Program-made: the position numbers and the translations under genes
Notes under the pieces: generated by a model
Told to the model about the DNA's origin: nothing
Databases searched by the model: none
Seen by the model: only the letters and a program-made list of their open reading frames with translations
In this document: positions 54,677 through 63,637 of the stretch, in pieces
Layout: each line of letters begins with the position of its first letter
Numbering within the stretch: the stretch's first letter is position 1
Assembly (NCBI GenBank): GCA_003833135.1
Contig: QZLH01000277.1
Location: 26,528 to 90,164 of the forward strand
Direction: 5' to 3'
DNA length: 63,637 bases
DNA from: Oehlia diaphana
Lineage: Eukaryota > Glomeromycota > Glomeromycetes > Glomerales > Glomeraceae

Positions 54677-55818
54677 ATGTCTGAAATTATTGAAGGTAAT
54701 TAAAAATTTTTTAAATAAAGTTGCAAAAGTACGACTATCGTATTCTAACTATTCTATCCACATTCTATCTTTTTTTTTTAAAAAAAAAGTAAAAGAGTCA
54801 ATCAATTCTGAAGATAAAAAGTTTGATTGGTCAGATGAAGAAATTCTAATGGATTATAGAATTGAAGATTTATTTTATGGTCATCATTCAGGTTTATCTC
54901 TTGGTCGAGCAACTTCTATTATTCGTTCACGTGCTCAATCGGCTTATCTGGTTTACATTGTTCGTGTCATCAAATATTTATATGTCGCTATATATATGGA
55001 TTGGACTATAATATTTAGACATCCTGTCAACTTTTTTCTTTTGGTTACTTTTTTTATGACTTCTATTGCTTTATTATTCGTATCAGCTTTTTTTCTTCCG
55101 GGTTATAAATTTTGTCGTGATTTATTTCGTTCTAAACGTAACACTGTTATAAATACTTGGAGAGAAATTTCACGTAAATATCATTATAATATGAAAGTAA
55201 TTGATTGATTTTTAATTTATTTAATTTATTTAATTTACTTTTTTTTTTTATGATTTTTTTAGTGAAAACGAGTCCTAATATTGATGTAAGAAATGATTTA
55301 AAAGAAGGAATGAAATTATTAGGAAATAATAAAAATGAAACAAAACCATTGAATTATAAAGGTATGTTGTACATCGTATATTTTACCGTTATTTTTCGTG
55401 TATTTTACCGTGTTTTTTCGTTATTTGTTTATGTATTTTATCATTAATTTTTCTTTTTCTTTTTTTTTTTAAAAAAAAAAAAGGTGAAAATAAAATTGGC
55501 GCATTGGGTGAAAGTAATTATAAAATTTTAATTAATATAATTTATATATATATAATTTATATAATCGATACTAATTTTAAAAAAAATTTTTTTTTTTAAA
55601 AAGGAGAAAATTTAAAAAGAATTAGTAAACTCAAGGCATTACTTTTTTTCTCTACTTTGGTTTATAAACGTGAATCAGAAATCACTTCCGTAATTCAAGG
55701 ATGTGTTAGGAAATTAAAAAGTAAATTAAAATATGACGATATCGGGGATCAAAAAGTTTATAAAAATGTTTATGAAAAATTATGTAAATATGAAAAGAAA
55801 GGAGAAAATGGAAAGAAT

Positions 55819-55851
<33 letters not shown>

Positions 55852-56817
55852 TACACATTTGAAAATATAGAACATAAAATTCGTGATATGATTGGTCAAG
55901 ATGAAGAACAAATTAAAGAACAAATAAAAGAATTTGATCTTAATTTTACTTCTATCTCAGAATTAAATACTGATGATGGTGGTTCATTTTGTGGAATGTT
56001 TTGGTCTAATAAAGAAAATTTTATTATTATATCTTTTAAAGGTACAACTCCAACTAATTTTGCTGAATGGTTAGGTAATCTTACTTTTCAATGTGTTGAT
56101 GCTAGAAATTATCTTTTTGGTCAAGTTCATAGAGGTTTTTATAATTATTTATTTCCAGTAGATGAAGAAAGTGCTGGTAAAAATTATCCTTGTCAAAAAA
56201 TTATTGAAACAATTAATTGTAAAGCTACATCTCTTAAAAAATTGAATGGTAAAAAAGTTAATTTATGGATAACTGGTCATTCTCTTGGTGGTGCTCTTGC
56301 AACTTTATTTTATGCAAGATTATTAAATATTAATTATACTCATGATTCTTGGGAACTTCAAGGTGCTATTACTTTTGCAAGTCCTGCTGTTGGTGATATT
56401 AATTTTTCTACTCAACTTGCTTCTTTAATAAATGATCCTAGAAATTTAGCTAAACCATTATGGCGTATAGTATTAAATGATGATTTTGTACCAAAAATGC
56501 CTTATAGAGCTTGTAATAAAAGAATGAGGAAATATGGTTATCATTATAATGTATTAATGAATTACGCTCAAGTTGGTGATAAAATTACTTTTTATGGTGA
56601 TGATCATGATCCAACTTCTATTAAAGATTTCTTTAATCATCATGAAAATATTATTGATAATAATATTACTGAACATATTAATCGTCTAAAATCTTTTTGT
56701 AAAAATTATTGTAAAGAAAAGAAGAATATATCTTTTAGTATTTTTAGACATCGTCATGGTTCAAATAGTTATTTTAGAGCTTTAATTGATTATGAAAAGA
56801 AGATTAGCAAAAAATAA
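54677..56817 (+). CDS. Class 3 lipase with N-terminal membrane region (five exons)
   Basis: Model: join(54677-54695, 54790-55173, 55263-55361, 55484-55507, 55604-56817), 579 residues. Exon 4 is only 24 nt. Exon 2 could also start at 54796, and its donor is the least certain junction: using GTAATT at 55198 would give an immediate stop, so GTAAAT at 55174 was chosen. Exon 2 codes a hydrophobic hairpin ('FFLLVTFFMTSIALLFVSAF'), suggesting membrane attachment. Exon 5 is the alpha/beta-hydrolase: 'IIISFKGTT' before the oxyanion region, 'WITGHSLGGALATL' with the nucleophile Ser in GHSLG, then the Asp of 'NDDFVPKMP' and a His within 'GDDHDP' or 'NHHEN'. An Asn homopolymer (CAA/CAAC repeat, about nt 55816-55850) interrupts the segment before the hydrolase. 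Likely a triacylglycerol or phospholipid lipase. Confidence 0.82.
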
Positions 56818-56818
56818 G

Positions 56819-57033
56819 TTTGGAAGTTTGGAAGTTGGAAAGTTTGGAAGTTTGGAAGTTTGGAAGTTTGGAAGTTTGGAAGTTTGGAAGTTTGGAAGTT
56901 TGGAAGTTTGGAAGTTTGGAAGTTTGGAAATTGGGAAATTGGGAAGTTGGGAAGTTGGGAAGTTGGGAAATTTGGAAGTTGGAAGTTGGGAAGATTGGAC
57001 GTTGGAAAGTTTGGAAGTTGGGAAGTTGGGAAG
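56819..57033. repeat. 8-bp minisatellite (GTTTGGAA and variants) starting at the lipase stop codon
   Basis: About 27 units. The first two thirds are 'agtttgga'; the last third drifts to 'agttggga'. It begins within 2 bp of the lipase TAA. Unit length 8 leaves the array open in several frames on both strands, which explains the artificial repeat proteins there. Confidence 0.92.
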
Positions 57034-57042
57034 GCGTAATTT

Positions 57043-57310
57043 GATTATCTGGTATAATAAAATTATTTAACTGCATCCCAGCGCCCTGTATAGTCCCCCT
57101 CCTTTGTATAATAGTACCCCCTCTTACCCTTTAAAACGCTTTATGGCAAAAAAATGTGATTTTTTTTTTATTATCTGGTATAATAAAATAAATTCATTTA
57201 TTTTTAAAATAATGTAGATAAACTATGAAGCGATTGGATCGTACTATATAGTACTCTCCCTTTTGTATAATAGTTCCCCTCTTACCATTTAGAAATGAAT
57301 CGTTTTACGT
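57043..57310. repeat. Two diverged direct repeats after the minisatellite
   Basis: 'attatctggtataataaaat' occurs at about 57042 and 57171. Each is followed by '(c)tcc(t)tttgtataatagt.cccc(t)cttacc' at about 57107 and 57261. A segmental duplication of about 130 bp. Confidence 0.65.
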
Positions 57311-57664
57311 TAAAAATTGTTAAATTATCACGTGATTAAAATATAACATTCATATGTATCATGTGATCATGGATTTTTTAACGCGTTTATAAATGTGTAT
57401 TTATTCTATTTTCATTTATCCAAAAATAAAATACTTTTTTCTGTCAGTTTATTTTAAAAAACTCTGTTGATTCCTTTTTTGGTAAAAAATGATCATTTTC
57501 TTGTAAAAATTTTATGAATTGAATATGAAAATATATTTGGTTAATAATTAAATATAATTACTAAAAACACGGAGAAAGGACGGATAAAAGACGTAATTGT
57601 AAAACAAACAATTAGCCATTGACCGCTCAAGTCCGAAACTCCGGATGGTATCACCTCATATTTC

Positions 57665-58320
57665 TCATATTTGTGAGCATAAAAAAGAAATCTATGTACG
57701 AGAATAAAACCATTGCATGTGATCCAATAATATTCGTACTACTTTTTTTCTTTTTTTTTGTTTTTCATTTTTATTATCAATTACAGATGTGAGCATAAAA
57801 AAGATATCTGTATAAGAGAATGAAACCATTGCATGCGATCCAATCATATTCGTACTTGCTTCTTTCTTTGTTCTTTTTTTTTTGTTTTTCAATTTTATTA
57901 TCAATTACAGACCTCATTTTTGCGAGCATAAAAAGAAATCTATATAAGAGAATGAAACCCATTGCATGTGATCCAATCATATTCGTACTTCTTACTTTGT
58001 TCTTTTTTTTTTGTTTTTCAATTTTATTATCAATTACAGACCTCATTTTTGCGAGCATAAAAAAGAAATCTATATATGAGAATGAAACCATTGCATGTGA
58101 TCCAATCATACTCGCACTTCTTTCTTTGTCTTTGTTTGTTTTTGTTTTTCAATTTTATTATCAATTACAGTTTACAGACCTCATTTTTGCGAGCATAAAA
58201 AAGAAATCTATATATGAGATAGAATGAAACCATTGCATGTGATCCAATCATACTCGCACTTCTTTTTTTGTCTTTTTTTTTGTTTTTGTTTTTCAATTTT
58301 ATTATCAATTACAGTATGCA
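57665..58320. repeat. Tandem array, five units of about 115-139 bp
   Basis: Unit starts (gagcataaaaaagaaatct) are near 57675, 57790, 57924, 58053 and 58192. Each unit reads: gagcataaaaaagaaatc, 'gagaatgaaaccattgcatg', 'gatccaatcata', a T/C-rich run, then 'ttttattatcaattacag'. The last part resembles a branch site, polypyrimidine tract and 3' splice site. Confidence 0.85.
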
Positions 58321-58552
58321 TATCAGAATTGTCAGACGTAATATTTTTATTGTTTTACTTTTTCATAAAGCTGAAAAAAAAAATTGAAAACATCAAAAAA
58401 ATTTACTTTGGAAAATTTGGAATTGAAGATACAGAAGATATTGTAAAAAAAAAAATATTATTAACTGTTAATATGTATTACAGTAGTATTATTAGCTTTT
58501 TATGTATTAAATTAAAATTGCCTATTTACTGTATAATTTATAATAATACCTT

Positions 58553-60170
58553 ATGTTTGAAAATGTTGTCAAATTTAAATGGCTAATTGATACATTGAAT
58601 TATCAGGAACTCATTGTTGCTATGTCTAATAACACCAAGTTGAAACCTGCTCTTCGGTATAATCCTCCTGTTTTAGGCTGTATTGTCAGATCAATACTAT
58701 CGATTGAACAACTAAAATTAATATATATGAGGACATTCAACCAATTATTTATAATATTAAAACAAAAAATGCAATTGCGAAAGATGTGCGCGCTTATATA
58801 TTGCAGGTAACTTATTCCATTCATTGTAATTATATAATATAAACGGTAATACTTACTTACTATTCAATTTATTAGATACCACTACCAAATTTCCCTTCAG
58901 TAATTATTGCATTTATTTGCCAATAATGGGTCGTCTAAAGCGGAAAATCGCGTGATTCGATATAATATGAATGAACTAAAATTTTTTTTATGAATCAAGT
59001 TTATTATAAACTTGAAAATCATAAAATAAACGTATCTTAGCCTGCTCTACAAGTTTACTTAAGGTTAAAAAGTAAAATACTGAGTTTCACTTTACATATG
59101 AGCAAAAAAGCTTTTTGTCGATCATATCCAAAAATGGATAGACAAAAAATTAAAATCGAAAACGGCATTCAAAACTTATTTTATCGTTCTAAGTAAACTT
59201 GCAGAGCAGTCCCAAAATACACTTAGTATGTATGTTTAAGAGGTTGTGTATATATGGCGAAAATTTTATTTAGAAAATAATATTTTAAAGTTGCCTCCGC
59301 TTTAGACGTCTCTCAATAATGGGTCTGATAATGTGTCAACCATAACTAGCTTTCATCAAGAATGTTAATTCAAATAGTACTGCAACTTAAACCTTCCAAT
59401 ATTATCAATTGGATCCGATGGTGCCATTGTTGAATTTAAAGCTCAAGTTGCGATTCAATCATATTCAACAGATGAATTAAAAATAACAAACTTGGAGTTG
59501 AGATTTTAGCTGCCAACTTTTCCAAATGTAGGACCTGTTATTCGAGTATAAGATCCTAAGTATGCTAAGAAAACTGGCCGCAATGCAATTATGTCTGGCG
59601 CTCGTTTTCTTACCCTTAGATGTTCAATTGCACGATTTGAACAATTGTTAAAATTGTCAAATCTTTTTAATTCCGTAATGTATCGTCATGATGTAGTAAA
59701 GCTTGATCGTCAAGATGATGGTGCACTATATCGCGTGGAAATTTACAAAATTGTCATGAAGCCCATGATGTTGAAGAAAACATGCGAGGACTTTTTGTAT
59801 ACCTTTTCATTATGGGTTGGAGAAAAATAATTTCATTATATATAATTATTATGGTAATTATAAGAGTCTTTTTTTCTCATTATTTAATTATAATTTAAAA
59901 ATTAGGAGAGCTTATTGATAGCTACTTAAACCGTGAAATAACTCCACTAGAAAGGATTAAAATGTTAATGACATCCTTTTTCTTTTTACGATTGTGGTGA
60001 GAATATATAACAAATATGAGCGAAAAGTATAAGAATTTTTTAGCAGACCAAAGCTTTGCTATTTTTATTTACTTGCGGAGTTCATGGTCTTGTTGGTAAA
60101 GGCACATCGGGAATATTGCACAAATTATTCATTTTACCATGGATGCACAGATCGGAATCGTAGACAATGA
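58553..60170 (+). pseudogene. Decayed copy of a dispersed Rhizophagus-type ORF (transposon-associated)
   Basis: Pieces of one protein occur in order but in different frames. 'LGCIVRSILSIEQLKLIYMR' near 58670-58730 comes first, then an exon start at about 58877 ('IPLPNFPSVI'). After the nested MITE come 'SIGSDGAIVEFKAQ' near 59410, 'IMSGARFLTLRCSIARFEQL' at 59588-59650 and 'VKLDRQDDGALYRV' near 59697-59738. They continue with 'MRGLFVYLFIMG' near 59790 in a shifted frame, 'ELIDSYLNREITPLERIKML' after an intron at 59908, and 'LPWMHRSE' near 60140. Stops and frameshifts separate several blocks. From memory this matches a repeated ORF family of AM fungi that behaves like a mobile-element gene; its biochemical role is not known to me. 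Confidence 0.6.
58928..59312. mobile_element. Full-length 385-bp MITE (copy 2) with 8-bp target duplication
   Basis: Ends: left 'gggtcgtctaaagcgg', right 'ccgctttagacgtctc', inverted relative to each other with 13 matching bases at the core. Flanks are ccaataat (58920-58927) and tcaataat (59313-59320), 7 of 8 identical, a hAT-like target-site length. An inner inverted repeat 'ctgctct(a/g)caagtttactta' lies at about 59041 and 59190. It interrupts the decayed ORF. No coding capacity. Confidence 0.75.
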
Positions 60171-60659
60171 TGGTAATCCGGTAATGATACCAAATGAGGT
60201 TATTCTTATATACATAGCAAAAAAACATTCAGAAAACCACACGGGAGAACATCAATGTTCCATCCGTCATTCATCCGGATAGAGACTATGTATTGTATAA
60301 AATAGTAAAAATTTTGGGGAATTGATAAACATCGCCTGGGCGATTGTCGCCTGAGTTTTTTTTCAAATATGTCACATGATGTACGATATATAGAGTAAAC
60401 TTATTAATCGGATTTTTTTAACTTAGCTAAATTTTTGATCAGCTAAACTTAAAATTTCATTAAAATAAATGTTTGCAAAAAAAATTTTTTAAAATATCTT
60501 TTGCGATAAATTTTACTTGCAAATATTAAAATTTAAGTCACATATTTACAATTTTAAAGAAAAAACCACTGTATTTTTAATAAGTGATACAAATAAAAGA
60601 AACAATAACAATAAAGATAAGTAAATTACAATGATAAGGAAAAAGATGCTAATAAAAAA
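60171..60659. other. Interval between pseudogene and minisatellites
   Basis: No supported gene. AT-rich with poly(T) and poly(A) tracts. Confidence 0.45.
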
Positions 60660-60985
60660 ATGAAATAATAATGGAGTAATGGAAAGTAATAAAAGATGAA
60701 AAGGAGTAAAAAGAGTAGTGAGAAGTGATAGGAAACAAAAAGGAGAAATAAGACATGATGGTAGATAAAGAGGAGTGATGGGAGACAAAATAGAGTGATG
60801 GAAGACGAAATGGAGTGATGAAAGACGAAAAGAAGTGATGGGAAGACAAAAAGGAGTAACAGAGGAGTGATGAGAAGATGAAGAGGAGTGATGGAAGACG
60901 AAAAGGAGTGATGGGAAAATAAAGGAGACGAAAAGGAATGATGGGAGATAAAAAAGAGTGATGGGAGATAAAAAATCATAAAGTG
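60660..60985. repeat. Minisatellite, about 18-22-bp units (GGAGTGATGGAAGACAAAA type)
   Basis: About 15 diverged units with the shared core 'aggagtgatggaagacgaaa'. The plus strand is almost free of cytosine; the few c bases sit in the 'agacgaaa' variants. The Ser/Phe/Leu-rich minus-strand frames across it are by-products of the repeat. Confidence 0.85.
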
Positions 60986-61096
60986 AACAAATCGATTTAT
61001 AACTTATGTAATATGCAATTACTGTTTGTTGCTGACTTAGCCAAGTCTTTTAAAAAACTTGTTGTCACCTGATCACCACATTGAGGTGCAGCAACA

Positions 61097-61470
61097 TTGA
61101 TAAGAGGGAAAGGGAAAGGGAAAGCAAAAGGGAAGAGGAAAATGAAAGGAAAAATGAAAAAAGGAAACAGAAGGGATGAGAGAAAAGGGAAAGTGAAAGG
61201 GAAAGGGAAAGGGAAAAGGGAAAGGGAAAAGGGAAAGGGAAAAGGAAAAGGGAAAAGGAAAAGGGAAAAGGAAAAGGGGAAAGGAAAAGGGGAAAGGGAA
61301 AAGGGAAAATGAAAGGGAAAGGGGAAAGAGAAAGGGAAAATGAGAGGGAAAGGGGAAAGGAGAAGGGAAAAATGAAAGGGAAAGGGAAATGAAAGGGAAA
61401 AGAGAAAGGGGAAAATGAGAGGAAAAGAGAAAAATGAAAGGAAAAAGAGAAAGGAAAAGGGTAAAATGAG
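61097..61470. repeat. Long purine tract (GGGAAA minisatellite)
   Basis: About 370 bp of nearly pure A/G on the plus strand with units gggaaa, gggaaaa and ggaaaa and rare t or c. It interrupts the gag-like remnant: coding sequence stops matching right after 'WLEDF' on the minus strand. Mirror-symmetric purine runs of this kind can adopt triplex structures. Confidence 0.9.
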
Positions 61471-61484
61471 AAATCCTCTAACCA

Positions 61485-62305
61485 TGCAACTGGATTCTGG
61501 TTGCCACCATAGAAGTATGGCAACTCGGCCACCTTTCCTTCTCGTATAGGCAGGTTAGCAATGGCCTGGGTATTTCTGGCCAAAGCATTATTGGTATTTG
61601 GTAATGCTTGGGTCAAAGCGGCTATGGTGGCTCGTAATTGCTAGAAATCCTGTTGATTAGGTTGGGCTATGTTAATTGCTGGTAAGATTACGGGAGCTGG
61701 ATTATTCAGTGTGTTATATATAGGTAGTAATGGAATATGCAATTGGGGAATATCTTTCTCAGAATTTTCAGACGTAATGTCACTTAGATTTTCAGGTTCT
61801 GGTAAAGTGGTTGTCTCACTAACTTGATAAAGGACTTCATTAGGGTTCTGTTGAAATCTGTTAGTTAGGTTATAGGCGTTAATAAGATCCTGACGTAGGA
61901 GAGTATAATCTATAGTTGGCTCTATATCGGCGTATCGAATGCTGAACAATAGATTATGTATAGCGTTGTCAATATCTGCTGTAGTAGTGAATATGCAATT
62001 TCTTCAAAGTATTGTTGAGTGAATTGTGTATATTTTACAACTGGATAATTGGAGGAAATCCAGTCAAAAAAATGTTGAAAAGTGGGAGTTAAAGGGATTT
62101 CAGATGGGTAGCAGTTATTACACGAGGGATCTTGATGGTAAATGGCTATATTAGTTAGCTCTAACTGTTTATGTATAGTGTCGTGTATAGTATTGTGATC
62201 AAAATGGTTTTGGAATATAAAAAAACAAATGGTAGGAAATCGGTGATTCTGGCAGAAGGCACCAATTTGTTGGATCAGTTCTTTACGCTTAAAATTATTA
62301 AGCAA
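61485..62305 (-). pseudogene. Gag-like retroelement remnant
   Basis: On the minus strand, a first frame (62305 down to about 61985) continues after a frame change near 61980-61990 into a second one. The second frame is interrupted by a TAG at about 61641-61643 and then reads on in the same frame to 'KVAELPYFYGGNQNPVAWLE'. The motif 'P.F.GGN..P..WL.(D/E)F' is typical of Ty3-type gag capsid regions. No protease, reverse transcriptase or integrase and no LTR was found nearby; the remainder is replaced by the purine tract. The element is a fungal retrotransposon fragment and is inactive. Confidence 0.6.
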
Positions 62306-63637
62306 TTCAATTAATTAGGTAGCAGAAGGTTAATATGGTGTATAATTTAAACAATATATCAAAGCAATCTGATCAGACATGTTGTATAGCGCTGTACATC
62401 GGCATATACTTCCAAACACGAATAAAGGATTTTTCACAATGAAAATTATCAATATACAACAGTGAGGTGATTTTTATAACTTTAAATGAAATCTTTATTT
62501 TGTTATTATCTTTTTTTTTCCTGACATTAGTTACTACAAGAAAATTAACCGATATTTATAATAAATTATACATATACTAACAAGTTAACATTAAACATGG
62601 CAGGGAGCTATAGTCATAGTATAATTAGAACTGTAATAATTCTGACTTTTTTTTAATTAAGTTGGCTTATACTACCATACAGTATCATAATTATGATAAA
62701 TAGTTTAAAAGAATTTCTAAATTTTAACTGGTGGAAAAATTACTGGTAGATCATATGATTGTGTATTAAATATTCACGTGATTTATTATGACGATGCAAT
62801 TTCATTTGGCTCGCTTCGCTCGCCAGGTTTTTCTAGCCAAACCATAACTTTCACTTTATTTGCAAAATTTTTTTTTATATTTAACATATCTATAAAAAAA
62901 ATGAGAAATTACTCTTAACTAGCTATTAACATAATTTTTTTATCATTTGGTAAAGGATGATCATTTTCGGTTTATTTTGCTTGTTAATCATTTTTGGCTT
63001 AGTTATTTCACTTGTTAATCATTTTAAGGTTAATTATCTTGATGATTGTTAATTTTTTGGTTCAAAAATAAAAAAATATATATATCAGAATATGTGATTA
63101 ACTTTAAATAATAATACAGAATTACTTGATAAAGCATTTATTTAAAATCATTTTTAGAATTACTACCCTGAAAAAAAATTTTCATGATAGCATTATAACG
63201 ATAATGAGATGACGATAATGAAAATTTACCGTTTGATTGTTGTTTATTTTTTTGGTTCAAAATAAAAAAAATATGTATCTATATTTAAATAAGTAATACA
63301 AACAAATTGTTTATTTACATAACATTAAATTTGTCATCCGGTTGTTGATCATTTTTGGCTGACAAAAATATTATTCAGTTTTCACATGATTTGCTAAAAA
63401 TTTTATCCCACAATTTTTAAGCAAGAAAGAACATTCTATAAAAGTGCAATATGACCTTATGGGTGGGTGGGTGGCGCGTCACGTTATTGTAATGACTTGA
63501 AATGATTGACATGTCATGATAGGTTAACGTTAACGTTAACTTAACGTTAACATAAGATTAGTTTTTGAGTGATTTCCATTTTAAGATGCTGATCCCCCAT
63601 CTTTGGTATTGATTTGCTGATTATATAAATACATTTC
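62306..63637. other. Right flank without a recognised gene
   Basis: No gene seen. A direct repeat of about 35 bp ('ttttttggttcaaaa(a)taaaaaaatat') occurs near 63053 and 63249. A short gcttcgctcgcc-type GC patch lies at about 62806-62825, and GGGTGGGTGGGTGG at about 63459-63473. Confidence 0.45.
63522..63550. repeat. GTTAAC palindromic microrepeat
   Basis: Four GTTAAC units in 29 bp, each a perfect palindrome. Confidence 0.8.

Noticed and set aside
56786..57076. Repeat proteins on both strands after the lipase
   Set aside because: Generated by the 8-bp minisatellite; no independent start context.
57692..58227. 110- and 135-residue frames in the tandem array
   Set aside because: They follow the repeat units and occur on both strands; kept as a repeat, not as genes.
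60546..61616. Phe/Ser/Pro/Leu-rich minus-strand frames up to 183 residues
   Set aside because: By-products of purine minisatellites; only the end nearest 61485-61616 is gag-like.

Overview
The window looks like nuclear DNA of an arbuscular mycorrhizal fungus close to Rhizophagus (Glomeromycotina). It is strongly AT-rich with many homopolymer runs, and genes have short GT-AG introns of roughly 60-350 bp. Lineage-typical families are present: multi-copy HSPA12-type Hsp70-like ATPases, an Uma2-type nuclease fold, a Crinkler-type nuclease remnant and a PARP-domain protein. Repeats and decayed transposons are plentiful. No rRNA, tRNA or CRISPR signal was seen. The taxonomic call is an inference from composition and gene families, not from a database search.

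Layout. 1-5600: a frameshifted Uma2-like gene, a roughly 320 bp tandem duplication of its 3' end, a broken Crinkler-type fragment on the minus strand, then about 2.6 kb without a supported gene. 5611-10447: two related C2H2 zinc-finger genes built from repeated three-finger modules. 11911-13286: a five-exon multi-pass membrane protein. 14139-17556: a complete but decayed TA-flanked DNA transposon with 26-bp inverted ends, followed directly by a truncated MITE.

18033-48064 is the core of the window. Five intact HSPA12-like Hsp70 genes are interspersed with seven paralogues of a coiled-coil protein family I do not recognise. The order is A> <H1 <B C> <D H2> <H3 E> <H4 F> PARP> <H5 G>. Four Hsp70/partner pairs (D-H2, H3-E, H4-F, H5-G) are head-to-head across 334-667 bp, and every Hsp70 has a partner gene next to it. 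A PARP-type ADP-ribosyltransferase gene lies between the two youngest-looking pairs. The simplest reading is a birth-and-death cluster of a two-component system: an Hsp70-like ATPase plus a dedicated coiled-coil partner sharing a promoter region. A role in stress, self-recognition or immunity is speculation.

48065-63637: gene-poor and repeat-rich. It holds an interstitial TTAGGG-type tract, several minisatellites, a membrane-protein gene divergent from a class-3 lipase gene, a decayed transposon-associated ORF with a nested 385-bp MITE, and a gag-like retroelement remnant interrupted by a long purine tract.

Spliced coordinates are given in the evidence fields; they come from reading frames, GT-AG (one GC-AG) junctions and cross-comparison of the paralogues.
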